A stretch of DNA of 23,071 nt from Aliitabrizicola sp031408575 (GTDB taxonomy: Bacteria > Pseudomonadota > Alphaproteobacteria > Rhodobacterales > Rhodobacteraceae). Below, in pieces: positions 1 to 8,644 of the stretch; position 1 is the first letter of the stretch, and every line of letters begins with the position of its first letter. The stretch lies in assembly GCA_031408575.1 (NCBI GenBank), contig JANNWS010000100.1:1-23071 (forward strand), given 5' to 3'. The notes beneath the pieces were generated by a model. It worked only from the letters and a program-made list of their open reading frames with translations. It made no database searches and was not told the DNA's origin. Made by a program: the position numbers and the translations under genes.

Positions 1-262
1 GGGTCACGAATACACCGCGGCCAACGCCCGCTTCGCAATCTCCCTTGAACCGGACAACGCGGCGCTTATCTCACGTGTTCGGGGGATTGAGGCTGCGCGG
101 GGGGAGGGTGTGCCCACCGTTCCGTCGCGCCTATCGGACGAACTGGCAACCAACCCGTTCCTGCGCGCCCACCTGCCGCAGTTAAAGGCCGCTGTCGGAT
201 TGCCCGGCGCCTCTGACGTTGATGTTTTCGCCGCGATCCGGGCGCGGAAAGACAGGTTTTAA
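1..262 (+). CDS. gloB: Hydroxyacylglutathione hydrolase (glyoxalase II), C-terminal part
   Basis: This is the 3' end of a gene that enters from the left edge; 87 codons are visible before a TAA stop, with codons in phase from base 2. The visible part opens with GHEYT, the motif that holds a metal-binding His of glyoxalase II. It continues with the family's C-terminal helical domain, including an NPFLR-like element followed by a charged end. Glyoxalase II hydrolyses S-lactoylglutathione to D-lactate and glutathione in methylglyoxal detoxification, in the cytoplasm. The metallo-beta-lactamase HxHxDH motif would lie outside the window, so the call rests on the C-terminal domain only. clpA follows on the same strand after a 190-base gap. 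Confidence 0.85.
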   Translation, partial: GHEYTAANARFAISLEPDNAALISRVRGIEAARGEGVPTVPSRLSDELATNPFLRAHLPQLKAAVGLPGASDVDVFAAIRARKDRF

Positions 263-452
263 TGGGCGCAACGCACCAGCGACCCGACTTCGCCCGGAAA
301 CGATCACATTTTGCACATAAGCCGAAGCAATCGGCGTTGAGATGGAAAAAGAACTTGAAGGTCGGAAAATAAAGCCGAACTTTAACCCTACCAGGCCACG
401 GTCGATGCGGGACACTTTCCCCTCCGACCCTGAGGAACAGGAGCACCAAAAC

Positions 453-2771
453 GTGCCATCGTTTTCGAACACACTCGAGCAGGCCATTCACGGCGCGTTG
501 GCCCTTGCCAATGCCCGCCGCCACGAACTCGCAACGCTGGAGCATCTGCTTTTGTCGTTGATCGACGAACCCGACGCAGCCCGCGTGATGAAAGCGTGCA
601 GCGTCGATCTTGACGAGCTTCGCAAGACGCTGGTGGATTTCATCGACGATGATCTGTCCACCCTCGTCACCGATGTCGAAGGCTCTGAAGCGGTTCCGAC
701 CGCTGCTTTCCAGCGCGTGATTCAGCGCGCTGCGATTCACGTCCAATCGTCGGGGCGCACCGAAGTGACCGGCGCAAACGTTCTTGTCGCGATCTTTGCC
801 GAACGCGAGTCGAACGCCGCCTACTTCCTGCAGGAACAGGACATGACCCGCTATGATGCGGTCAACTTCATCGCGCATGGCGTGGCGAAAGACCCATCCT
901 TTGGCGAGCCTCGGCCGGTCACCGGCGCGGATGAACCGCATGAGACGCCAAAGGCCGAAGCGGGCGAGGCAAAGGAATCCGCCCTGTCGAAATACTGCGT
1001 CGATCTGAACGTCAAGGCCCGCAAGGGCGACGTTGACCCCCTGATCGGTCGCGAGGCCGAAGTGGAGCGTTGCATTCAGGTGCTCTGCCGCAGGCGCAAG
1101 AACAACCCGCTTCTGGTGGGGGATCCCGGCGTCGGCAAAACCGCCATCGCCGAAGGCCTGGCCTGGAAGATCGTCAACAAGGAAACCCCCGAGATCCTTG
1201 CACATGCCACCATCTTCTCGCTCGACATGGGAGCGCTTCTGGCCGGCACGCGGTATCGCGGTGATTTCGAAGAACGCCTGAAATCCGTCGTCAAGGAAAT
1301 GGAGGACCACCCTGACGCGATCCTGTTCATCGACGAGATTCATACCGTAATCGGTGCCGGTGCCACGTCGGGCGGCGCGATGGACGCATCCAACCTGCTG
1401 AAACCGGCACTTCAGGGCGGCAAGCTGCGCTGTATGGGATCGACCACCTACAAGGAATTCCGTCAGCATTTCGAAAAAGACCGCGCCCTGTCGCGCCGCT
1501 TCCAGAAGATCGACGTGAACGAGCCTTCGGTTGAAGACTCGGTAAAAATCCTCATGGGCCTCAAGCCATATTTCGAAGAGCACCACGACCTGCGTTACAC
1601 TCACGACGCGATCCGGCTCGCGGTGGAACTTTCGGCCCGCTACATCCATGACCGCAAGCTGCCCGACAAGGCGATCGACGTGATCGATGAGGCGGGGGCG
1701 GCCCAGCATCTGGTAGCCGAGTCAAAGCGCCGCAAGACCATCGGCCCGAAGGAGATCGAGGCTGTTGTCGCCAAGATCGCCCGCATCCCCCCGAAATCCG
1801 TCTCCAAAGACGATGCCGAGGTGCTGCGCGATCTGGAGAAAACCCTCAAGCGTGTCGTCTTCGGTCAGGACAAGGCCATCGAGGCATTGTCTTCCGCCAT
1901 CAAACTGGCGCGCGCCGGTCTGCGAGAGCCGGAAAAGCCGATCGGCAACTACCTGTTTGCCGGGCCTACGGGCGTCGGCAAGACCGAGGTGGCCAAACAA
2001 CTGGCCAGCATCCTGGGCGTGGAACTGCTGCGCTTCGACATGTCGGAATACATGGAGAAACATGCGGTTTCCCGCCTGATCGGCGCGCCTCCGGGTTATG
2101 TCGGTTTCGATCAGGGTGGCATGCTGACCGATGGCGTCGATCAGCATCCACATTGCGTGCTGCTGCTGGACGAAATGGAAAAGGCCCACCCGGATGTCTA
2201 CAACATCCTTTTGCAGGTGATGGACCACGGCAAGCTGACCGACCATAATGGCCGCCAGATCGACTTCCGCAACGTGATCCTGATCATGACGTCGAACGCA
2301 GGCGCGTCGGAAATGTCGAAATCCGCAATCGGCTTCAACCGCGACCGGCGCACGGGCGAAGATACGGCGGCAATAGAGCGTACCTTTACGCCCGAATTCC
2401 GCAATCGGCTGGACGCCGTGATTTCCTTTGCCCCGCTCGGCAAGGAAATCATCCTGCAAGTCGTCGAAAAGTTCGTCCTCCAGCTTGAGGCGCAACTGCT
2501 GGATCGCAACGTCCATATCGAGCTTTCCGCCGAAGCCGCTGCGTGGCTTGGCGAAAAAGGCTATGATGACAAGATGGGCGCGCGCCCGTTGGGCCGCGTC
2601 ATTCAGGAATACATCAAGAAGCCGCTGGCCGAAGAACTTCTGTTCGGCAAGCTGATGAAAGGCGGCGTCGTTCGTGTCGTGGTACGCGACGAGGGTATCG
2701 AACTTGATATCGAAGAGCCGAAAAAGCCCGCGCTAACCAAAGCCAAGCCGCCATTGCTGACAGCGGAATAG
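453..2771 (+). CDS. clpA: ATP-dependent Clp protease ATP-binding subunit ClpA
   Basis: ClpA is the AAA+ unfoldase that feeds substrates, including ClpS-delivered N-degron proteins, to ClpP in the cytoplasm. The product is 772 residues, close to the usual length. An N-terminal Clp_N double repeat (about 1-145) precedes two ATPase modules. Module D1 has Walker A GDPGVGKT at 223-230 and Walker B ending in D294-E295. Module D2 has GPTGVGKT at 504-511 and D573-E574. An IGF tripeptide at 626-628 fits the ClpP-docking loop. I chose the GTG at 453 because the protein then begins PSFSNTLEQ, as in relatives, and AGGAG lies 9 bases upstream. An in-frame ATG at 342 would add 37 residues that do not look like ClpA. 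No clpS is visible next to it. I saw no convincing promoter in 263-452. Confidence 0.95.
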   Translation: MPSFSNTLEQAIHGALALANARRHELATLEHLLLSLIDEPDAARVMKACSVDLDELRKTLVDFIDDDLSTLVTDVEGSEAVPTAAFQRVIQRAAIHVQSSGRTEVTGANVLVAIFAERESNAAYFLQEQDMTRYDAVNFIAHGVAKDPSFGEPRPVTGADEPHETPKAEAGEAKESALSKYCVDLNVKARKGDVDPLIGREAEVERCIQVLCRRRKNNPLLVGDPGVGKTAIAEGLAWKIVNKETPEILAHATIFSLDMGALLAGTRYRGDFEERLKSVVKEMEDHPDAILFIDEIHTVIGAGATSGGAMDASNLLKPALQGGKLRCMGSTTYKEFRQHFEKDRALSRRFQKIDVNEPSVEDSVKILMGLKPYFEEHHDLRYTHDAIRLAVELSARYIHDRKLPDKAIDVIDEAGAAQHLVAESKRRKTIGPKEIEAVVAKIARIPPKSVSKDDAEVLRDLEKTLKRVVFGQDKAIEALSSAIKLARAGLREPEKPIGNYLFAGPTGVGKTEVAKQLASILGVELLRFDMSEYMEKHAVSRLIGAPPGYVGFDQGGMLTDGVDQHPHCVLLLDEMEKAHPDVYNILLQVMDHGKLTDHNGRQIDFRNVILIMTSNAGASEMSKSAIGFNRDRRTGEDTAAIERTFTPEFRNRLDAVISFAPLGKEIILQVVEKFVLQLEAQLLDRNVHIELSAEAAAWLGEKGYDDKMGARPLGRVIQEYIKKPLAEELLFGKLMKGGVVRVVVRDEGIELDIEEPKKPALTKAKPPLLTAE

Positions 2772-2830
2772 GTGCAAGGCGGCCCCGGACAAAGGTTCGG
2801 GGCCTCGCTTGCTGCGGGGCGATCATTCAA

Positions 2831-2867
2831 ACTGAAAAGCCCCGAGTTGCGCCAAGGGCTTTTCAGT
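2831..2867 (+). terminator. Hairpin terminator after clpA
   Basis: A perfect 12-bp inverted repeat (ACTGAAAAGCCC and GGGCTTTTCAGT) encloses a 13-base loop, 60 bases after the clpA stop. The T-run lies inside the distal arm, so it could act on transcripts from either side. A shorter 7-bp hairpin (GGCCCCG/CGGGGCC, 2781-2804) precedes it. The next gene is convergent, so a terminator is expected here. The remaining sequence up to 3051 shows no gene. Confidence 0.7.
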
Positions 2868-3051
2868 TCGGCCAATAACACTGTGCGCAGGCCAAGCATT
2901 GAACGGGCTAGGATTGCCGCAATTCAAGCGCTCGGTTTCTGTGTCATGCCACCGTCACCCTGCGTTTCGTTCGCCGAGCGCACTTCCCTTTCAGTGCTTG
3001 GTGCAACGGGTTTCAACGGGGGCCGGTCTGCGTCCAAGACGGGCTGTGCCA

Positions 3052-4743
3052 CTACCTTTCGGTCAGCTTCAACTCGATCCGCCGGTTCTGCGCCCGCGCC
3101 TCCGGGCTGTCTCCCTCCGCCACGGGCCGATACTCTCCGAAACCCGTCGCGGCCATCCGTTGCGGCGGAAATCCCAGCCCGTCCTGCATGTATCGCACCA
3201 CTGCCAGCGCCCGTGCCTGACTAAGCTCCCAGTTATCCGCGAACGCGCCTGCGCCAGATAGCGGTACGTTATCGGTGTGGCCGTCCACGCGGATGATCCA
3301 GTCAATCGCGGGCGGAATCGCTGCCGCGATCTCATTCAGGGTCTGCACCACGCCCGCGATCTGCGCCTGCCCCTCGGGCAGAAGGTCTGCCGAACCCGGC
3401 TGGAACAGCACTTCGGACGAGAATACGAACCGATCACCCACGATCCGCACGCCTTCGCGCCCCGCCAGCAAATCGCGCAACTCGCCGAAAAACTCTGACC
3501 GGAACCGCTCCAGTTGCTTGGCTTCGTCTTTCGCATCGCTGGCTTCGACCGCCAGCCGTGCCGCCTCTACCTCAAGCCGCTTACGTTCCGCCTCTTCCAG
3601 TTCCGCCCGCCGCCGCTGCTCCCCCGCCACCTTCGCCAGCGCGGAATTAAGCTGCCCCCCCAATTCATTGATCTGCACCTTGGCCGCCACATCCTTGGCC
3701 GCCGAGGCGTCCAGCAACCCCTGCAACACGCCAAGTTGCGAGGTCAGCTGTGCGATCTGCTCATTCAGCAGTGCCACCCGCCGCGCGCTTTCCGCTGAAG
3801 CCGTTTGTTCCAGCGAAAGTGCCGTCTGCGCCGCTGCCAGCAAGCCCGCGCGCCGTTGCGCCTCGGTCAGTTCAACCTGGGTATTCACCTGTGCCGCATT
3901 AGCCGCAGCCAACAGCGTCAAGGTTTCCTCTGCCCGCTTGCGCTGTTCCTCCAGCGCCAGCGTCATAGCCGTCAATTCGGCATCTGCCCCTTTCAACCGC
4001 GCGCGCAGGGCATCGGCCGCCGCCAGATCGGCAAGACGCACTTTCTCCGCCTCGGTCAATTGGGTCTGGGCGCCCGCCAGATCGGTCCGAAGCGCGGTCA
4101 GCCGGGTATCTTGGGCCGCCGCCGTTGCCTTCATTTCGGCGATCAGCAGGTCCAGCGCATCGGCCCGCGCCGCCGCCAATCGCGCGGATTCCGTCCCCGC
4201 ATCAATCTCGGTGCGCGCCTGGGCCAATGCCAGTTGCAGTGCCTCTTCCTGCGTGATGAGCCGGGCTTGTGCCGCCTCAAGATCTGAAACCTGCGCCGTC
4301 AAAGCCCCCGCCTGCCCGCGCGCGGCGTCACGTTCCGACAACAGCGTGGCCACCTGCGCCTCAAAACTGGTGATCCGCGCCGCCGCCGCTGCCAATTCGC
4401 CTTGCCGTGCCGAAAGCTGCCCGGTCAGCGTTGCGATCAGTGCCGACTGCGTTTCGCCTGTCGCCTGCGCGACGGTCAGGTCTGACCCCAACCGCCCGAC
4501 CTCGGCCTGCAACTGGTCGGCTTTCTGCCGCTCCAGCCCCAGCGCATCGGCAAGGCCCGCAACCTGCGCGGTCAACGCATCCAGTTCGCCCACCTGCGTA
4601 GTGATCGTCTCACGCAGGACCGATTGGACCAGCACGAAGATGGTCAGCACGAACATCAGCACCATCAGCAGTGACGTCATCGCATCGACGAAACCCGGCC
4701 AGATCGGGCTGTCGGTGCGCGAAGATCGCCGCGACAGAGCCAT
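3052..4743 (-). CDS. MotB/OmpA-like envelope protein with one membrane anchor and a long coiled coil
   Basis: This 563-residue protein has one N-terminal transmembrane helix (about 16-42), an Ala/Glu/Gln/Arg/Leu-rich heptad-like coiled coil (about 45-430) and a C-terminal OmpA-type peptidoglycan-binding domain (about 437-563). The OmpA domain shows VDGHTDN, NWELSQARA and QNRRIEL, the last carrying the Arg expected to contact diaminopimelate. The membrane segment begins WPGFVDAM with Asp20, placed like the proton-accepting Asp of MotB/TolR/ExbD. By family logic the helix pairs with the channel subunit encoded 3 bases upstream, and the OmpA domain grips the cell wall. The coiled coil, about 380 residues, is far longer than in MotB. 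It belongs to a type often annotated only as peptidoglycan-binding protein. The force-transducing role and substrate are inference. Confidence 0.85.
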   Translation of the reverse strand: MALSRRSSRTDSPIWPGFVDAMTSLLMVLMFVLTIFVLVQSVLRETITTQVGELDALTAQVAGLADALGLERQKADQLQAEVGRLGSDLTVAQATGETQSALIATLTGQLSARQGELAAAAARITSFEAQVATLLSERDAARGQAGALTAQVSDLEAAQARLITQEEALQLALAQARTEIDAGTESARLAAARADALDLLIAEMKATAAAQDTRLTALRTDLAGAQTQLTEAEKVRLADLAAADALRARLKGADAELTAMTLALEEQRKRAEETLTLLAAANAAQVNTQVELTEAQRRAGLLAAAQTALSLEQTASAESARRVALLNEQIAQLTSQLGVLQGLLDASAAKDVAAKVQINELGGQLNSALAKVAGEQRRRAELEEAERKRLEVEAARLAVEASDAKDEAKQLERFRSEFFGELRDLLAGREGVRIVGDRFVFSSEVLFQPGSADLLPEGQAQIAGVVQTLNEIAAAIPPAIDWIIRVDGHTDNVPLSGAGAFADNWELSQARALAVVRYMQDGLGFPPQRMAATGFGEYRPVAEGDSPEARAQNRRIELKLTER

Positions 4744-4746
4744 CCC

Positions 4747-5919
4747 CTAGCCTCGCCCTGCCGTGCCGCGCGACAATTGCCGGATCGCTGTGGTCAGCGC
4801 CGCCAGATCGCCGCGCAGGTCGGTGATGCTCTCTTGCCGTCCGGCCGAGATTTCCTCCAGAATACGCAGCAACTGCACGTCGATCGACCGCAACCGCATC
4901 CGGCTTTCCGCATCCACATGCGCGCCGCTTTCGGGTATGGCCAGCGCCGTTGCCAGCCGGTCCTGCCCGTCGGCAATCCGCTCCAACAGCGTGATCTGTC
5001 CGTCATCCACCGCGATTTCTGCGACCAGCCGATCGACCGACCCGGCAAGATCGGTCAGCCGGTCATCGACCATCGCCCGGCTGATGTCGGATTGGGTGTA
5101 AAGCGCCTGCAGCGCCTCCATCTGATCGACCATCGTATCAAGCGCGCGGGCGATCACGGCCGCATCGCCCGATCCACCGCTTTCGCCTTCGGCCGAAAAG
5201 CCGACGCGGGTGATGGTGGAAAGCCACTCTTCAAGCTCGCGGTAAAAGCGGTTGGTGCCGTGGCTGACGAACAACTCCAGCAGGCCCACCACCAGCGATC
5301 CCGCCAGTCCCAGCAGTGATGACGAAAAGGCAGTTCCCATCCCGTCAAGCTGGCCTTCAAGCCCGGACATCAGCTTGTCGAACACCTGCACCCGTGTTTC
5401 GTTCTCTTGCGGGGAAAGCGAGCGGATGGTTTCGACCATCGCAGGAACTGTGGTGGCAAGGCCGTAGAACGTTCCCAAAAGACCAAGGAAAATCAGTAGG
5501 TTAGCAAGATATCGCGTGATATCGCGCTGCTCATCAATCCGCGTGCCGACGGAATCGAGGATCAGGCGCGCATTCGACGACGAGATTTGCATCCGCGCCC
5601 CGCGCGAGCGCAACTGCGCGGCCAGCGGGACCAGCAGACGCGGCGGCTTTACCATGTCATGGCCCGGCCGGTGGGCCACAAAATCGTCGATCCAGCGGAC
5701 CGACTGCATTAATTGGATAAGTTGCAGGAAACAGGCAAGAATGCCGAAGACAAAGACAAAGCCGACAAAGCCGTTCAGCAGCGGCTTGGCCAGAAACACA
5801 CCGCGCAACGCCGGAAATGTGGCATAAAGCCCGACCGCAACAAGTGCCGTCACAAGCACCAGCAGCACGATCTGACGTATCGGCCGGGTAAAGCGCAGGT
5901 CTTCCTCGATCTTCTGCAT
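4747..5919 (-). CDS. MotA/TolQ/ExbB-family proton-channel protein
   Basis: This 390-residue inner-membrane protein has four predicted helices (about 15-35, 50-72, 137-160 and 195-220). The last two hold the family's conserved core: LGLLGTFYGL (145-154) and GMGTAFSSSLLGLAG (193-207), with the Thr and Ser residues that line the ion path in MotA/ExbB/TolQ. The C-terminal 150 residues are cytoplasmic-looking and partly coiled. I chose the ATG at 5919 because AGGAG lies 5 bases upstream and a good promoter sits at 5949-5977. An ATG at 5982 would begin upstream of that promoter. The MotB/OmpA-like partner starts 3 bases after this stop, so the two are almost certainly cotranslated. The partner's Asp20 would complete the channel. 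No TonB or TolA is nearby, so neither ExbB nor TolQ is a safe name. Confidence 0.85.
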   Translation of the reverse strand: MQKIEEDLRFTRPIRQIVLLVLVTALVAVGLYATFPALRGVFLAKPLLNGFVGFVFVFGILACFLQLIQLMQSVRWIDDFVAHRPGHDMVKPPRLLVPLAAQLRSRGARMQISSSNARLILDSVGTRIDEQRDITRYLANLLIFLGLLGTFYGLATTVPAMVETIRSLSPQENETRVQVFDKLMSGLEGQLDGMGTAFSSSLLGLAGSLVVGLLELFVSHGTNRFYRELEEWLSTITRVGFSAEGESGGSGDAAVIARALDTMVDQMEALQALYTQSDISRAMVDDRLTDLAGSVDRLVAEIAVDDGQITLLERIADGQDRLATALAIPESGAHVDAESRMRLRSIDVQLLRILEEISAGRQESITDLRGDLAALTTAIRQLSRGTAGRG

Positions 5920-5948
5920 CAAGGCTCCTGTTCCTTGTTTTGCGGCAA

Positions 5949-5977
5949 AGAATAGGGGGGCATCGGTGGGTTGCCAA
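5949..5977 (-). promoter_or_regulatory. Sigma-70-type promoter of the channel/OmpA operon
   Basis: Read on the minus strand, TTGGCA (5972-5977) is followed by a 17-base spacer and TATTCT (5949-5954). The implied transcript would start near 5942, giving a leader of about 20 bases before the ATG at 5919. This separates the operon from chaC and supports the downstream start codon. It rests on consensus match only. Confidence 0.55.
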
Positions 5978-6000
5978 CTCACAATCCGCCCCCGCCGGCG

Positions 6001-6564
6001 CTATCCGGTACGGGTGTCGCCAATCTGCCGGACGCGGGCCGCAAGCCAGGCCAGATCGGGGTCTGCAATGCCCAGAGCGGCCAGATGATCGACGGTGCTG
6101 TAAAGATATGCGCTGTTCGGCCCGCGTCCGCCGACCGAGCGTGCAATGATCTGCGCCTGATCCTCGGGCGGCAGGCCGCCGCAATACTGTGCGTGGGACG
6201 GGTCGATCACAAAGGTCAACGCCTGCACGATGCGCGCGTCGCGCAGCGTCACCGGCAGCCAGGTTTCTTCATAGGCCGACGAGATCAACTCGCGCTCGCG
6301 CAGGGCCGCAATGGTTGCCACTTCGGCGCCGGGTATGACAGCAAACGCCACCCCGTCGCACACCGCCCCCGCGAGGCGGTCAAGCGCCAGCACAAGGCCC
6401 GGTGCCTGCACGGTGCCGCGATGGTGGATCGATCGCATGCAAAAGCTGCGATGCCAGCCGTCCAGCCGCGCAATCTGCTGGTCAGCCACCGGAAATTCAG
6501 GGTTCCAGATCAGCGAGCCATAGCCGAAAACCCACAAGGTTTCTTCATCCCATCTCTCGGTCAT
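6001..6564 (-). CDS. chaC: Glutathione-specific gamma-glutamylcyclotransferase (ChaC family)
   Basis: ChaC enzymes cleave glutathione to 5-oxoproline and Cys-Gly in the cytoplasm. The 187-residue product has the nucleotide-like FGYGSLIW motif (13-20) near its start and an acidic pair, E99-E100, in SSAYEETW, where the family's catalytic Glu is expected. SVGGRGPNSAYL, also typical, lies in the last third. I chose the ATG at 6564, which gives MTERWDEE just before the motif and has AGGA 9 bases upstream; longer in-frame starts add a non-conserved tail. It lies divergently, 63 bases from the DUF2125 gene. The channel gene follows 81 bases downstream on the same strand but appears to have its own promoter. 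The glutathione specificity is a family inference. Confidence 0.88.
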   Translation of the reverse strand: MTERWDEETLWVFGYGSLIWNPEFPVADQQIARLDGWHRSFCMRSIHHRGTVQAPGLVLALDRLAGAVCDGVAFAVIPGAEVATIAALRERELISSAYEETWLPVTLRDARIVQALTFVIDPSHAQYCGGLPPEDQAQIIARSVGGRGPNSAYLYSTVDHLAALGIADPDLAWLAARVRQIGDTRTG

Positions 6565-6627
6565 GTCACTGGTCCTTGTGCCGCAGCGCCTGTAAACAGC
6601 ACGCATCAGGCGATGGGAAGAGGTGCA

Positions 6628-7611
6628 ATGCGGGTTTTGGGAGCGGTGGTTCTGGCGCTGGCCGTTGTCTGGGGCGGGTATTGGGTCATCGGGTCGCGGG
6701 CGCTGGAGCGTGGTGTCGAGGCGTGGTTTGCCAGCCAGCTTGGAACCGGGCTTGTGGCCGAGCGTGAAAGCCTGTCGGTACAGGGCTTTCCGAACCGGTT
6801 TGACCTGACCGTCAATGGTCTGCACATAGCGGATACGGCAACGGGCTTTGGCTGGACGGCACCGTTCGTGCAGATTCTGACGCTAAGCTACAAGCCGTGG
6901 CATGTGATCGTCGCCTTTCCGAACGAGCAGCAGATCAAGACCCCGGTCGAGGAGTTGACGCTGACCTCATCCAAGTTGCAGGGCAGCGTCGTGGTGACAC
7001 CGAACAGCAACCTTGCGCTTGACCGGATCAGCGTTGTGGGCAGTGATCTTGTCCTGACCTCGACGCTCGGCTGGTCGGTCGGGGCAACGACGCTGCGCTT
7101 TGCCAGCAGGCAAACTGCGCCAGACGGCATGCTGCACGAAATCGGGTTCGAGATGCTGGGGCTGTCGCCGGACGTGGCATTGACGGCTGCCGTGCCGGAC
7201 CTGCCTGCCCTGATCGAAAAGCTGCGACTGGATGCAGAGATCGGTCTGACTGCACCGCTTGACCGCAATTCAGGCCAGACACAGCCGGGGGTCGACAGCA
7301 TCGACGTGAAAGAGGTGTCGTTCGTCTGGGGGGATCTGGCGCTTTTTGGCAAGGGGCGGGTCGCTGCCAATGCCGATGGCGTTGCCGAGGGTCGGATCGA
7401 ACTGCGTCTGACCAACTGGCGCGCGGCCATGCCGCTGGCAGTAGGGTTCGGGTTGGTCACGCCCGAGGTGCGGCCGACTTGGGAAAATGCGCTGGCGCTG
7501 TTGGCATCACAGGCAGATGATCCGGATGATCTTGACCTGCCACTGTCATTCCAGAACGGGCTAATGAGCCTTGGACCGCTTCCGCTGGGACCAGCCCCTG
7601 CGATGCGCTGA
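6628..7611 (+). CDS. DUF2125-family membrane-anchored protein
   Basis: This 327-residue protein has an N-terminal hydrophobic helix (about 3-25, LGAVVLALAVVWGGYWV) that acts as a signal anchor. The rest is predicted to be periplasmic and rich in beta strands. FPNRFDLTV and an AP-rich segment followed by PWHVIVAFPN resemble the alphaproteobacterial DUF2125 family, whose function is unknown to me. I chose ATG 6628 because GGAAGAGG precedes it by 4 bases; ATG 6613, five codons upstream, is possible. The TGA stop abuts the stop codon of the convergent extensin-like gene with no base between, so neither gene has room for its own terminator in the gap. Confidence 0.75.
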   Translation: MRVLGAVVLALAVVWGGYWVIGSRALERGVEAWFASQLGTGLVAERESLSVQGFPNRFDLTVNGLHIADTATGFGWTAPFVQILTLSYKPWHVIVAFPNEQQIKTPVEELTLTSSKLQGSVVVTPNSNLALDRISVVGSDLVLTSTLGWSVGATTLRFASRQTAPDGMLHEIGFEMLGLSPDVALTAAVPDLPALIEKLRLDAEIGLTAPLDRNSGQTQPGVDSIDVKEVSFVWGDLALFGKGRVAANADGVAEGRIELRLTNWRAAMPLAVGFGLVTPEVRPTWENALALLASQADDPDDLDLPLSFQNGLMSLGPLPLGPAPAMR

Positions 7612-8637
7612 TCAGCGGCAATAGGCCCCACCGCGCTGACGGGCGGTGTCGAAATGCATGTGGTCGCGGTGATACCGGTCGGCGTCGGGGCCAAGCGTGG
7701 TGCCGAAGGTACCACAGGCCGCACGATAGGCCTTTTTCATCGGCTTGCCCGCCGACCGCCGCCAGTCATTCGCCACCGAAATGTTCGTGCCGTTTGCCAG
7801 CGTGATAGCAGAAATGTCGATCGCTTTGCCGCGCCCATGTTCGCTGACCGGCGCACCCCTGACGTTGTTGCGGGTGCGGCAGGAATAGCTGCCCGCAATC
7901 CGCAGACCCGCCACTTCTTTGCGCCCGAACGCCGGTTTCAACGATGTGGCAACCCAATCCTTCAACGCCCGTGCCGTATCGCAATTCAGGATTGCCGCCT
8001 GATTCAGCGTGACACCATCCACCGACGTGACACGCACCGGGTCTTCGATGCCGCAGCCGCGCACGCGCGACGTGATGGGGGCCAGCACCTCGCCCTTGAT
8101 GGCGGGATCACCGCAGACCGACCCCCTGCGCCCGATCACGGCACTTTTTCCGGGCAGAATACGCACTGCGGCAACTGTCTCGATGCGTTCCGGGGCAAGC
8201 GTGCCTCGCGCGGGTAGCGCCGGTCGCGCTTGCGGGCGAGGCACTGACACAAGGCTTGCGGTGCGGGGAAGCGCCGCAGTCGTTGCGATCTGTGTTGTGG
8301 GTGGTGCCAGCGCGGGCTGTGGGCTACTCGCCTGTGGTCGCAGGCGCGGCCGCATGTTCGGCGCAGGCAACGGCAAATCCGCACTCTTGGCCAATGCCGC
8401 CGCCTGCTGTGCCAACGGCACTTCGGACAGGGCCACCGACGGGCGTTGCTGCGGGCGAGTTAACGGTGCCGCAAAGATCACGAGGGAAGGGGTAATTGCG
8501 GCTTGGGCTGCAAGCCTTGTGTCTGGCTGTGCCGCCGCAGGACGCAGCACAGGGCGAAGCGACGTTGCCGGTGCTTCGGCCAGAACCGGCACAGCACAGC
8601 AAATCATCAGCGTCACGAGCCGTGCAAGTCCTCGCAT
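7612..8637 (-). CDS. Extensin-like family exported protein
   Basis: The 341-residue product has a signal peptide (about 1-22, ending VLAEA), then a Pro/Arg/Ala-rich low-complexity stretch (about 25-160). A C-terminal extensin-like domain with several Cys follows (CGDPAIKG, RGCGIEDPV, CDTARAL, YSCRTRN, AACGTFG, YCR). It contains SEHGRGKAIDI (265-275) and HRDHMHFD (323-330). These resemble the SxHxxGxAxD and HxH metal-site motifs of M15-type peptidoglycan peptidases (His267, Asp274, His326/328), so a zinc-dependent envelope hydrolase is a reasonable inference. The start at 8637 is 7 bases from the dehydrogenase stop, so it is probably the last gene of that operon. The name comes from similarity to a plant protein domain and implies no plant function. 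Confidence 0.85.
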   Translation of the reverse strand: MRGLARLVTLMICCAVPVLAEAPATSLRPVLRPAAAQPDTRLAAQAAITPSLVIFAAPLTRPQQRPSVALSEVPLAQQAAALAKSADLPLPAPNMRPRLRPQASSPQPALAPPTTQIATTAALPRTASLVSVPRPQARPALPARGTLAPERIETVAAVRILPGKSAVIGRRGSVCGDPAIKGEVLAPITSRVRGCGIEDPVRVTSVDGVTLNQAAILNCDTARALKDWVATSLKPAFGRKEVAGLRIAGSYSCRTRNNVRGAPVSEHGRGKAIDISAITLANGTNISVANDWRRSAGKPMKKAYRAACGTFGTTLGPDADRYHRDHMHFDTARQRGGAYCR

Positions 8638-8644
8638 CCTGCCC

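Noticed and set aside
342..452. N-terminal extension of ClpA from the ATG at 342
   Set aside because: The extra 37 residues are unlike ClpA N termini, and the GTG at 453 has a well-placed AGGAG and gives the conserved start.
66..1709. 547-codon open frame on the minus strand over gloB and clpA
   Set aside because: It is the antisense shadow of clpA, which has complete, conserved motifs. No domain or ribosome site supports the opposite strand. The same applies to 1722-2516.
3275..4750. Long open frame (491 codons) on the plus strand
   Set aside because: It lies wholly antisense to the coiled-coil gene. Its Ser/Arg/Ala-rich composition is what a high-GC antisense frame of a Glu/Ala/Leu-rich gene produces, and it has no recognisable domain.
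3052..5919. Zorya-type anti-phage system (ZorA/ZorB-like MotA/MotB pair)
   Set aside because: The pair has MotA-like and MotB/OmpA-like proteins, but the long coiled coil is in the MotB-like partner rather than as a ZorA tail. No zorC/zorD or zorE-like effector genes are adjacent; the neighbours are housekeeping genes.
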